A DNA stretch of 64,000 nt, from NCBI GenBank assembly GCA_903813345.2, contig CAIIXF020000007.1, positions 16,474,714 through 16,538,713 of the forward strand, in the 5' to 3' direction. This DNA comes from Owenia fusiformis (taxonomy: Eukaryota; Annelida; Polychaeta; Sabellida; Oweniidae). A program made the translations under genes and the position numbers. The notes beneath the pieces were generated by a model. It was not told the DNA's origin and did not search any database. It worked only from the letters and a program-made list of their open reading frames with translations. Positions 47,594-57,595 of the stretch are shown piece by piece. The stretch's first letter is position 1. Each line of letters starts with the position of its first letter.

Positions 47594-50500
47594 CTATCGT
47601 CCTCTATCTGGGGATCTGGATCTCCAATCATGATCCCGGCTAAACCTTCTGTGACGCAGGAAACTGTCTGGAAGGTCTGCTTCACGAGTATGGTTTGACC
47701 TGTGAAGCTCATTTGATACTCTGTGTCCCAATCGGGAATGTCTATCGGAAAAATGAGCTGATCGATTTCTGTCATGTCGGTATTCTGATCTCCAAACATG
47801 TCTGTAATCAGCTGACCTTGATCTATCACGACCAGAACTGTAATAACCTGATCTCCTATCAGATTTGTCACCATGTAACTTTGATTGGGATTGGTAATAT
47901 CTATGAACTCGGCCTTCCTCAGGATAAGTTCCACTACCAGACCTGTATCTTGAATAGGACCTTGACTGGTGACTATCTCTGTTAGTTCCAGGCTGGTTGT
48001 ACACCTCATTATGTTCAGAAATCTCAGCCACAAAATCATCCAAGTGTCTGGGACGTTTAGGTTCCCTCCTGGAAGGTTTTTCATCCACTTCCTTCTTGGG
48101 TGATGTCTTGACAGCTTTCTTGAAGTCTGAAGTTTCATCTGGTAAAATGGGTGAAGAGTCTCTTTCAGGCTCTACTTTAGGCTTTTCTTCCTGTTTTGTA
48201 CAATTCTTAACATTTCCAGAACTCTCTGCTTTAAAAGTCAGTTCACATTTCCCATAATCTAGTCTGGCCTTAGAAGCAGCTAGGTAATCTGTCCCTAAGA
48301 TTCCCTCAGATATAATATCAGCCACAACAACCTCTAGCTTCTCTACATGTCCACTAATATTTACCTCGACTTGTGTAACACCCTGCATATGCAAAGGTTT
48401 CCCACCAGCTTGCACAAAGACCTTCCTAGGTGGTTCAAGTTTGGGTTGCTTGTGTTGAGGCATCTTCCTATAGACGTTTGAACTAACAATAGTTTTTGCT
48501 GACCCAGAATCTACTAAAAAGTCAACATCAGTGTCACATACTGTTCCATTGATCACTATGTTCTGGGTATCTTTGAAAAACACAACATCATTTCTCTGTG
48601 GGGATATGGATCCAACTGTAGCAATCTGGCTAGATTTCCCAAGTACTTCTCTTGTTTGCTCTTCGGCACGCTTCCTTAAATAACAATCTGCTATTTGATG
48701 TCCAGGCTTCTGACAGTAGAAGCACTTGCGTCTGTTACTCATGTTCCCATTATTAATGGACTCACTGAAGATGCCTTTCTTGATATCACTCTGTCTTGTA
48801 TGACATTCAGACTGATAATGTCCTAACTTGTCACAATAAAAACATTTGATACCTCTGGACATATGCTTTTTCTCTCTAGACTTTTGTGTGTCTTTCAACT
48901 CTTTAATCATTGTCTTAAGATTAGCTGTCAATTCCGTGTGCATTTCTTGCACCACTTTCATTAAATTAGCTGTAGATTCTTTATGCAGCTCTTGAAATGC
49001 TTTCACCACTTTCAGCATCTCATTTTCAACCTGCTCCTCTTCTACAACATTAATTTCCTCATCTTGATATCTTGGTTTTAAGCCTTTGCGGATCCTTTCA
49101 GACTCAAGATAAGATTCCTCTCGTATGGCAATTTCGATGGTCTTGTCCAAAGTGCTACAATATTTGCTATTATTATGAATGGATCGCCTAATCTCATCAT
49201 CAGGGATAGCCTGCGCAAAACGTTCCCTAGCCAAACGATCTTGAGCAGCCCGTGGTAACTCAGGATATGCTAATGATGTCAGCCGTCTGACATCTTGACC
49301 AAGAGTCTGTAGTGTTTCCTTAGGCTTACGAGTTCGCCTCGCCCATTCTGCTTGGTACACATCTGCTTTTCCTCCTGGGCCAAACCTCTTGTCTAAAGCA
49401 GACACCAATTCATCATACGTATAGCCAGGGTCCATCTCATAGATGAGTTGTTGCGCTTGACCCCTGAGGCTAGTTGCAAGAAACTGTTTCTTCTCCTCGT
49501 CGCTCCATGAATTAGCACTTACACACATGGTAAAATATGCTTTGTAGTCAATCCATGGTGTGGTTCCATTGTAAGTATCCGGCTTGATCTTTGTCTTGCT
49601 TTGAGAAGCAGCTCTCTTAGGTATCGTCTCCTCCAATACCTTCCCAACTAATTTAGTCGTTTCTTCATGCATCTTTGCAAACTGAGCTATCACAGAAGGC
49701 ATTGCATCATTCATTGGTACGGACGTTTCCTGTTCTTGAGGAGTAAAATGTGTCATATTTGCATTAGTCTGCAGAGCTTCTTCATATCGGGTTTCAGCCC
49801 CATTCTGTAGTTCATCATATGTAGATCGGTATCTATCATTGGAAAGTTGACTTTGAATCTGATGGGGCATAAACGTTCTTTCACTTGGTACATCCATAAA
49901 CTTTGTCTCACTGGATCTAAAGTCAGCTTCTGACTTTACAGCTGCAACTCTCCTTTTTGTAGGAGGACTCTTAAATGCAGGTCTCTTTGGCAATCCTGGA
50001 AAATCTTCATCAGAATCAATTCTCTTCTGACGTCTGAGTGGCCACTTTGGTGGAGTTACTATTCGTTTTGGTTCAGCAGGTAATTCCTTATTAACTACTG
50101 TAGGCCCCCCTACCACTCCTTGCTGTGGATTAAACGTAGAAAGAACTTCTCGAGGCTGCAATCTCTGCGGAGTTACACTGGGCTTAGCCCGTAATATTGT
50201 TCTAGTTTCTAGACCTGTTCCTGAAGTCACCACAGGACTTGAAGGTCTGACGTTACCCTGTAAAACTGGTTCAGGGCGAGAAGTTGAACTTTGTAATACC
50301 ATCTGTATGGTCTGGCATAAGTTATTCATCTCTTCCTTAAATTCTGACTTAAAAGTTCCAATATGATCTTTGATCTGTATGACTTCTCCACCAATGTTGT
50401 TGACCTGGTTTCCCATGTTAGACATGTGTCCTTCTGTGTTAGCCACCTGTCCTGGCATACATCTATCTCCTTTGACTCTGGCTCCCCATGTTTGACTCTG

Positions 50501-50878
50501 TGGACTATACACACCATCATGTACTGTGCCTGACCAATAGCCAGTAGTCTGTCTACTCCAGGCTTTCTTAAACTCGGTTTCTATCCCAGTCTTATCACTA
50601 GGGTAGATTGCTTCTGCACCCCCAACTGTAGGGTGTCTCTCATCTGGATCTGCCTCACTTGGCAACCTCCATTTCTCCATCGCTGGGAGTTCTGTAGCCA
50701 TGTGTTCCGTAGCCTTTCTTCCTGTATATTGAAGAGTGTCATCCTTGGCTATGGGATTATCTATCTCACCGTCTGTAGCTAACTTTACAAAGACAGTCTT
50801 CTCTACATCTTTAGACTTGTCTGTATTTGTATCAGAGAGATCACCACTCTCTATCGACTTTGGATCCTCTGTATCCAT
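47594..50878 (-). CDS. Retrotransposon Gag-protease polyprotein, right copy
   Basis: Same length and domain order as the left copy: Gag core, two CCHC knuckles, DSG protease, RS-rich tail. It is fully open. The start ATG lies about 70 bases after LTR C on the minus strand, which is normal spacing for a gag start. The two substitutions against the left copy spare zinc and protease residues. Confidence 0.88.
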   Translation of the reverse strand: MDTEDPKSIESGDLSDTNTDKSKDVEKTVFVKLATDGEIDNPIAKDDTLQYTGRKATEHMATELPAMEKWRLPSEADPDERHPTVGGAEAIYPSDKTGIETEFKKAWSRQTTGYWSGTVHDGVYSPQSQTWGARVKGDRCMPGQVANTEGHMSNMGNQVNNIGGEVIQIKDHIGTFKSEFKEEMNNLCQTIQMVLQSSTSRPEPVLQGNVRPSSPVVTSGTGLETRTILRAKPSVTPQRLQPREVLSTFNPQQGVVGGPTVVNKELPAEPKRIVTPPKWPLRRQKRIDSDEDFPGLPKRPAFKSPPTKRRVAAVKSEADFRSSETKFMDVPSERTFMPHQIQSQLSNDRYRSTYDELQNGAETRYEEALQTNANMTHFTPQEQETSVPMNDAMPSVIAQFAKMHEETTKLVGKVLEETIPKRAASQSKTKIKPDTYNGTTPWIDYKAYFTMCVSANSWSDEEKKQFLATSLRGQAQQLIYEMDPGYTYDELVSALDKRFGPGGKADVYQAEWARRTRKPKETLQTLGQDVRRLTSLAYPELPRAAQDRLARERFAQAIPDDEIRRSIHNNSKYCSTLDKTIEIAIREESYLESERIRKGLKPRYQDEEINVVEEEQVENEMLKVVKAFQELHKESTANLMKVVQEMHTELTANLKTMIKELKDTQKSREKKHMSRGIKCFYCDKLGHYQSECHTRQSDIKKGIFSESINNGNMSNRRKCFYCQKPGHQIADCYLRKRAEEQTREVLGKSSQIATVGSISPQRNDVVFFKDTQNIVINGTVCDTDVDFLVDSGSAKTIVSSNVYRKMPQHKQPKLEPPRKVFVQAGGKPLHMQGVTQVEVNISGHVEKLEVVVADIISEGILGTDYLAASKARLDYGKCELTFKAESSGNVKNCTKQEEKPKVEPERDSSPILPDETSDFKKAVKTSPKKEVDEKPSRREPKRPRHLDDFVAEISEHNEVYNQPGTNRDSHQSRSYSRYRSGSGTYPEEGRVHRYYQSQSKLHGDKSDRRSGYYSSGRDRSRSADYRHVWRSEYRHDRNRSAHFSDRHSRLGHRVSNELHRSNHTREADLPDSFLRHRRFSRDHDWRSRSPDRGR

Positions 50879-50934
50879 CTTTAAAGTGCTATAATGTGCC
50901 TCTGGTTCAATTCCTCAGAAACAGTCAATCCCAA

Positions 50935-50948
50935 CACCGCTGCCACCA
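50935..50948 (-). promoter_or_regulatory. Primer-binding site, tRNA-Leu type
   Basis: One base after the LTR, the minus strand reads TGGTGGCAGCGGTG, complementary to the CCA-end of a leucine tRNA of the AAG type as I remember it, followed by two extra T and GGGATT. The other copy is at 44547-44560. Confidence 0.7.
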
Positions 50949-50949
50949 A

Positions 50950-53664
50950 TGTAACAGTTTGGCCTATTTTTGTGGATATACGTGGTAGCGTGGCTTATAA
51001 TAGGCCCACTGTTTAGTAAATGGTGTTTACTTGGTGAGTTACACGGCACACGTTAAATGTGCGATTGTCCCTAAAGAATTAAACAGACATATACAATTAA
51101 ATATAAATATAAAACAGTATATTGTGGCGTTTATAAGCCCAAATAAAGATGTACATTAAATGTCAAGTATGAAGGTTAAAATGCTACGATATTATTATCT
51201 CTCTCAAAACTCACAACTCAAAAGTCCATATAAGCTAATATTTATCACTAATAAAGCAATATCTAGAGTCCGTATAAGCTAATAATAATCACTAAGAACA
51301 CAATATCCAGAGTCCATATAAACTAAAGTAGATGATCACTATATACCACTGTTGTATCTCCAATATTAAAAGTTCATATATGTTGTAATACTTGTACGTC
51401 TTGTATTGTACTTGTAACTTGAACCTGAAATAGTAATCTCCTGGATCCTCCTCTATGTAGTGTAGTATGATTCAAATTTGATGATGTGAAATCATCTAAG
51501 TCAAACTATTGCTCCGTAAACGTAAATCTCCTGGATCCTCTTCACTGTATTGTAGTATAATTCAGCTTTGATAATGTGAAATCATCAAGTCAACTATCGG
51601 CTCGGTAAATGGCTATCTCCTGGATCCTCCTCTCTGGGTTGTAGTATAATTCAACTTTGATTATGTAAAATAATCTAAGTTAAACTATCGGCTCTGTAAA
51701 CGGCTATCTCCTGGATCCTCTTCACTGTGTTGTATTATAATTCAACTTTGATTATGTGAAATAATCTAAGTCAAACTATCAGTTGTGTAAACTCCTAAGT
51801 CCTGGATCCTCCTCAATGTGTTGTAGTATAATTCAACTTTGATTATGTGAAATAATCTAAGTCAAACTATCAACTCTGTAAATGGTTATCTCCTGGATCC
51901 TTCTCTCTGTGTTGTAGTATAGTTCAACTTTGATTATGTGAAATAATCCAAGTCAAACTATATCAAGTCTGTAAACGACTATCTCCTGGATCTTCCTCAA
52001 AGTGTTGTAGTATAATTCAACTTTGATTATGTGAAATAATCTAAGTCAAACTATCAAGTCTGGAAATGACTATCTCCCGGATCCTTCTCTCTGTGTTGTA
52101 GTATAGTTCAACTTTGATTATGTGAAATAATCCAAGTCAAACTATCAGCTCTGTGAACGGCTATCACCAGGATCCTCCTCAATGTAGATGTATATTCTAA
52201 CTTCAATGACACAAGATCATCAAAGTCAAAATATCTCGCTGGATAATCTGCTAAGTCCTGGAACTTCCTCTCTGTAGATGTATAAGTCAAACTATCACAA
52301 TCTTCAATCTACCAAGTCCAAGGACGTCTAATACACGGCATCAACTGCTAAGTCCATGTAGCCTGCTTCCTTCACAATTACATAATAAGGCTACCTACAA
52401 ATATAGCATGCACACAACGACATATGCAAAAATATAACATGTGAAAATATTTGACCTCTAAAATGACTAAGTTCATTTAATGTTAAGTGCTACTGATATT
52501 AAAATATTCTAAGTTCAATATTTCTCTTTCCAAAAAACAACAAAGTCCAAAATAATATTTCACCAAATATTGACTAAGTTAATTTCATGCTAAGTTATAC
52601 TGATGTTAAAATATTCTTAGTTAAATATTTCTATCTCCAAAAATAACAAAGTCCAAAATAATGTTTCACCAAATACTGACTAAGTCCAATAATGTTGTAA
52701 ATCGTCTAACTTCCTTGATGATCAAAATAGTTTGTTTCTCAAACACAAGTTATGTCAGCATTTCCTCTCAGTCTATGAAGGCTGGACAATACGTCTAATG
52801 CTTTGCGCTGGGGATAGCTTCACCCTGTTGAAGTTTTGTCCAGTCTTGTAGATCTCCCTTACTTCCAGTGCGATAAATAAACTAAGTTTCACACACTTAG
52901 TTGCATCAAAGTTTCCCAAAAATCCAAGTTCCAAAATAAACTAAGTTTCGCACACTTAGTTTCCTCAATCCGCCCTTGTATACTGCAAACGTATAGCTTG
53001 GCTCATCAGATGTATTCTACTAAGGTACAGCTTCTATCTTCATGTGTATACTGCAAACGTATAGCCTCAACACCACAAAATCGACTAAGTTCTATAAAAC
53101 TTAGAAGATTTTAGCTGTTTCCCGAAATTCCGCTCTGGAGGTCCTCCCTCGACAACATCTGGCATCGCACTGACGATCCTTCAACAGCGAGATACTTATA
53201 TAGGCCCGATGACGTCATTAATTTTCGGACAAGATTTCAACTGTGAATTACAGCTTACTTACGCCATATTTCGCGTCAATATTGATCATACAGCAAGATT
53301 ATAATATTGACTCAAGAAATATAACAGTAATTAACCACTATCTAGTCTAATTTCACTTCGATTCAATCGAATCAAAAGCAGGAAGTAAAATAATAAAGGT
53401 GCCATGTTAGACTACCGATCAACTACCAGATAGACTGCCAGATAAGACTGCCCGATCAACATAAACAAAATCGTGATCAAATAAATAAAACATGCGAACT
53501 ATTTCACCTCTGTAAGTACAACCTAAGTGCTGCAAATGATAATACATTTATAAATCTTAATAATCTCAATGGGAAATTACTTTCCCAGTGTAATAATTAC
53601 CTAATGTACAAAAACACAGCACTTCATTAAAAATCAAAAATTTTACATTTAAAATTCCGTTACA
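50950..53664 (-). repeat. LTR C (5' LTR in element orientation)
   Basis: Shares the unit order of LTR A, with a few single-base differences, for example one extra A near 52534. It is followed on the minus strand by the primer-binding site. Confidence 0.88.
53195..53217 (-). promoter_or_regulatory. Promoter of the 5' LTR (LTR C)
   Basis: Same CRE (53210-53217) and TATA arrangement as LTR A. This copy would drive the right-hand internal region. Confidence 0.55.
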
Positions 53665-54330
53665 GTATTTTACTATAACTTGAAAAGTAGTTCAGCGATT
53701 TTGTTCATATTTGGTATGTTTCATATTTCATATGTGAATACTATAAGCATAGCACACTGTCTAATGACACTTTGGGGAGTAGGCGGCCATTTTGAAAAAT
53801 GGCCACCATTTTTACGTTCTTTACTACAACTTGAAAAGTAGTGAAGCGATTTTGTTCATATTTGATATCTGAATACTCATGAGCCTTGCACACTGTCTCG
53901 TGACACTTCGGATAGTAGACAGCCATTTTAAAAAATGGCTATCATTTTTACATTTTTTACTTTCACTCGAAAAGTAGTGGAGCGATTTTGTTCATATTTG
54001 ATATGTGAATACTCTAAGCATGGCACATTGTCTAATAAAACTTTTGGGAGTAGTCGGCCATTTTGAAAAATGGCCACCATTTTTATGTGTGTTATTTTAT
54101 AAGTACATGTGTGCGATTTTTCAAAAATTTTATAGGTGGCTACTTAAAAGCATCTTATTTCTTCTGATGACAACTTGGCTAGTGAGCAACCATTTTGAAA
54201 ATGGTGGCATTTCTGGTGTGTTGTCTTATGATATTTGCTATATATTTCGTTTGTAAAAATGCCAGCCATTTCTGTTCGATGGGATTCGCTACGCTTTGGC
54301 GTTGCCGTTGTTCTGGTTATGCATCAATAG
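53665..54330 (-). repeat. Minisatellite array, right half
   Basis: Continues the unit interrupted at 38175, then about three more diverged units with 'ggccattttgaaaaatggcc' blocks to about 54110. A terminal text (about 54255-54330) mirrors 6830-6910. Confidence 0.8.
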
Positions 54331-54594
54331 GGTCTAACGGGGATACGGGATGGTGTGTATGTATTCATAAGGTATGTATGCATGCTTGAATCACATTCTT
54401 TGTGTAATATTACCATGGTTTCAGGGTTTAACTAGTTTAACTAGTTGTCGAAGCCTGTGGAACGATTAAATCAACGCATCAAGGGCAAAATGATCACGGA
54501 GGTTAGACCTAGTCGGGGCCATAAGACATGTCAGATAAGAAACGAGGCCCAGGCTAGGTCTAATGTTGTTGGACTAGTTCGTAGTGTGTCCCCA

Positions 54595-54833
54595 GTGCGT
54601 CCAGATCGTTTTAAGTACGTTGTCACTCGTTCTGATTGCAGAACGTGACGATCACCAGAAAATTTTGAGCATGCTCTAAATTCTGGAGGACCCACTCGTT
54701 CGAGTAGTTTCATGAAGTTTGTAAACAGATCCCAAACGGTTCTTAGTGGGTTCTTAGTACGTAAAATCCGTTCGTGCACAGTTTAAGCCCATTTTCGAGA
54801 ACGTAGTGAGAACTAGTTTGGCGTGATAGTAGG
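54595..54833 (-). mobile_element. Harbinger-like MITE fragment
   Basis: 54595-54833 is the inverted homologue of 55089-55310. It ends TAGTTTGGCGTGATAGTAGG next to TAA. The opposite end was not found, so the copy is probably truncated. Confidence 0.55.
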
Positions 54834-54858
54834 TAACGTTTGCAACGTCCATTGCTCA

Positions 54859-55088
54859 AGCGTTGGTTGTGAACAATACATGTGATGACGATACATCCAA
54901 GCTTTACAAAGCGTTACAACGAATCCTCAGATGTTTAATGATGAATCAAGACTGAATTTACACACAGCTGCTAACATTGCGTCAAGAAGACAAGAAAATA
55001 ATCGTGGTCGTGGAACGTACGGTGCGCAGAATCGATTTGGATTCCAAAATAATAACTACATGGGACGTCTCTGGAATGCGTTCAATAA
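54859..55088 (+). pseudogene. DIRS-like Gag, C-terminal half, first piece
   Basis: Starts ALVVNNTCDDDTSKLYKAL, shifts frame once, then runs LNLHTAANIASRRQENN and a Gly/Arg/Asn-rich stretch to the insertion at 55089. The remaining Gag lies past that insertion. Confidence 0.6.
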
Positions 55089-55896
55089 CCCTACTATCAC
55101 ACCAAACTAGTTCTCACTACGTTCTCGAAAACGGGCTTCAACTGTGTACGAACGGACTGGACCTACTAAGAACCGTTTGGGATCTATTTACAAACTTCAT
55201 CGAACGTACTCGAACGGGTAGGTCCTCTAGAACTTAGACAATGCTCAAAATGTTCTCGTGGTCGTCACGTTCTACAATTAGAACGAGTGAAAACGTACTA
55301 ACGACGAGCTGGACGTACTACGAACGGAACCGTCGTACTTCAATCCTACTAGGGGCGTTTTAACAACGAGTTGAACTGTCTGAGGACGTGTTTAGAACTA
55401 GGTAGAACTAATTGCAAACGGGTTTAAACTGATTAAGAACGTATTTAACACTGCTTATGAACGAGTTAGCAAAAATATAGCTATCACACCAAACAAGTTG
55501 CCACTGCGTTCTCCAAAACTGGTTTTAAACTGTGTGCGAACGGAATGAACGTAGCTGCAACTTTCTAAGGTCTATTTACGAACTTTATGAACGTTCTCAG
55601 ACGGGAATGTGATTTTAGAATTTTGAATCGATTCAAAATTCGATGGCGACTATGCCGTTCTGTAATCAGGTCAAGTTGACCTTCTAGACTAAGGGACGCG
55701 TTCTACTACGTTGCACACCGACGTGGTGCGACCTGAACGAACTGCGAACGAGATGGACGTATTGAAGACTGTTTAAGAACGAAGAAGCTAATTATTTCAG
55801 ACATATTTCCCGACCACAGTCAGATTGAGCCCGTTTTACGACGTTTTCGTAGGACTGGCAAGAACGGGTAAGAACTAGTTTGGTGTGATAGGGGGG
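55089..55896 (+). mobile_element. Harbinger-like DNA element (808 bp) inserted in DIRS-like Gag
   Basis: Ends CCCTACTATCACACCAAAC and, inverted, CCCCCCTATCACACCAAAC, continuing as inverted repeats. The flanks carry TAA (55086-55088, 55897-55899), the 3-bp target type of PIF/Harbinger. Removing the element with one TAA puts the two Gag pieces in the same frame. A third terminal-like motif at 55474 suggests an internal duplication or nested copy. No transposase. Confidence 0.7.
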
Positions 55897-56012
55897 TAAC
55901 AACTACGGTCGCGGTCGTGGAAACTTCTATCAACCGAGAGGGTTTATACCTAGGAATCGTCCGCCTTTTCGCCAAAGCTTCACACCTAATGAGGACAATC
56001 AAAACCAGGATT
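55897..56012 (+). pseudogene. DIRS-like Gag, C-terminal end
   Basis: Gly-Arg-rich tail (NNYGRGRGNFYQPRGF) to a TAA stop at about 56010. It is followed directly by the reverse transcriptase reading. Confidence 0.55.
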
Positions 56013-56013
56013 A

Positions 56014-56690
56014 ATGATACTAAAGGATTCATATCAAGATTGGATAAACATTGGATGTAATTCAACTGTTCTTGGATGGATTCACAATGGTGTAAATCTT
56101 ATTTTCCAGGGTAAGGAACCTGATGAATTTTTATTGGAAAATCACCAATTAACAACTATCGAAAATCAATTTGTATCACAAACAGTGACTGATTTATGTG
56201 ATCGGGGAATTTTGGTAAAAAAATGTAAAAAACCTAGATGTGTATCACCAATTGGATGTGTACCTAAAAAGAAAGGAAAATTTAGACTAATAACAGATCT
56301 TCGGTATCTAAATCAACACTGTAAAGTACCATCATTTTGTTATGACAGTATATCAAATATCTGCGATTTCATTTAGCCTAATGATGTGCTAATTACAACT
56401 GATATTAAAGATGGATTCTTTCATATTCCTGTCTCGGATGATAATCAACAGTATTTAGGAATTGAGTGGCAAGGAAAATATTATACGTGGGCATATTTGC
56501 CTTTTGGGTTGTCATGTAGCCCGTATTATTTCTGCAAAACAGTAAATGAGGTTGTGAAACACTTACGTCAATGTGGATTAAGACTATCAATGTTCGTGGA
56601 TGACTGTATATTAAGTGCCTCGCCTGATCAAATAAGTGCACATATAAGCAAATTTTGTTGGATACTTTCGAAAAATTAGGATTCACTTTG
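56014..56690 (+). pseudogene. DIRS-like reverse transcriptase, interrupted and truncated
   Basis: Motifs in order: VTDLCDRGILVKKCKKP, KGKFRLITDLRYLNQHC, LITTDIKDGFFHIPV, YTWAYLPFGLSCSPYYFC, and the catalytic FVDD near 56590-56605. This is the DIRS/Ngaro-like type. A TAG at 56374-56376 splits it and a frameshift near 56655 follows. The sequence stops after the FTLNL block, before RNase H and the tyrosine recombinase. Family recognised by motif pattern. Confidence 0.72.
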
Positions 56691-56703
56691 AATTTATGTA
56701 TGT

Positions 56704-57221
56704 ATGTATTGTTCACAACCAACGCTGTATATTCTGATTGGAAACAGTTCATTTGAGCAGAAAGGATGGTAAACATTTGTTGTAACTCCAATGGACCGGG
56801 GGTCCTGAGTGTAAAGCCATTTGAAAGCAACTTCTGTGTATCTGGCTAATTTACCTAATATAGTGACAATGTCTTGATCTGCACGTTTTATGCCTGTTCG
56901 TGACTCTAATAGTTTATGTCTATTTTGTAGTCTAATTTTTTGTAAAGCGCCTTTAATGTCTCAAATTCTTGTTGCACCTCTACGCTGTACGAAGGGCTGG
57001 AAGAACCACGTGGGTTATAACCTATGGCTGGACCACCCAACCCCCCCGCCATTGGAAACTGTGTCGAATAAACGGGCCTGTTGATTAGTTTGACTTTGCT
57101 CTTGAGAGTCTTTACTATCCTTAGTTTCTTCCTTATCCTCTACTACTTTTAATCTTTGGTTTATGGTGTCCAATTGATCAAACAATCTTTCAAATTTATG
57201 TTCTAATTCCGAACTCGACAT
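56704..57221 (-). pseudogene. DIRS-like Gag, N-terminal half, inverted relative to the rest
   Basis: Starts MSSSELEHKFERLFDQLD with a coiled coil. Frame breaks follow near 57015 and later; FQSEYTALVVNNT is readable near 56710-56750. It ends exactly in the 23-bp sequence that starts the other Gag piece at 54859-54881 on the plus strand. The two Gag halves therefore lie in opposite orientation. Confidence 0.6.
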
Positions 57222-57239
57222 TTTCCTGACCTGTGGTGG

Positions 57240-57595
57240 AACAATAATTGGTCAATTTGAAACAAGTCGAAAAAACCTTTTTGACCCTTTTAATTTTGAC
57301 CTTGAGAAGGTCAATGAAGGTCGAATCTCAAATATAAAGTCAGATTTGAACTTTTGATAACTTGTAGATATTTTGGAAAAAGAATTGGTCAATTTGAAGC
57401 AAGTTGAAAAAAGATCTTTTTGACCTTGAAAAGTTTTTTTTTTTTTATTATTAATCATCTTTATTATATTCCATAAAATACAGCTGTACAAACTTAAACA
57501 ATTGCCAAAGTCTAGTGACATTGTCGGCAATTTTGAAAAGGTCACCGAATGTCAAATCTTGAAGGTAAAATAGAAAGAATATCGTTCAAGATCGC
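57240..57595. repeat. Local repeats and poly-T tract
   Basis: 'ggtcaatttgaaacaagtcg' recurs near 57250 and 57388, with repeated 'tttttgaccttgaaaag'-type phrases. A 14-T run lies near 57427-57440. No gene. Confidence 0.5.

Larger units (their letters stand above)
38176..53664 (-). mobile_element. Tandem LTR retrotransposon (LTR-int-LTR-int-LTR), gag-protease only
   Basis: Three LTRs of about 2715 bp (38176-40889, 44562-47277, 50950-53664) alternate with two near-identical internal regions. The whole 15.5 kb is flanked by GTAT at 38172-38175 and 53665-53668; joining the flanks restores the minisatellite unit. Ends are TG..CA. Minus-strand order is LTR, primer site, gag-protease ORF, polypurine tract, LTR. 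There is no reverse transcriptase, RNase H or integrase, so the element must have been mobilised in trans. Gag and protease look Ty3/Gypsy-like (inference). Near-identity of the copies indicates recent origin. Confidence 0.88.
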
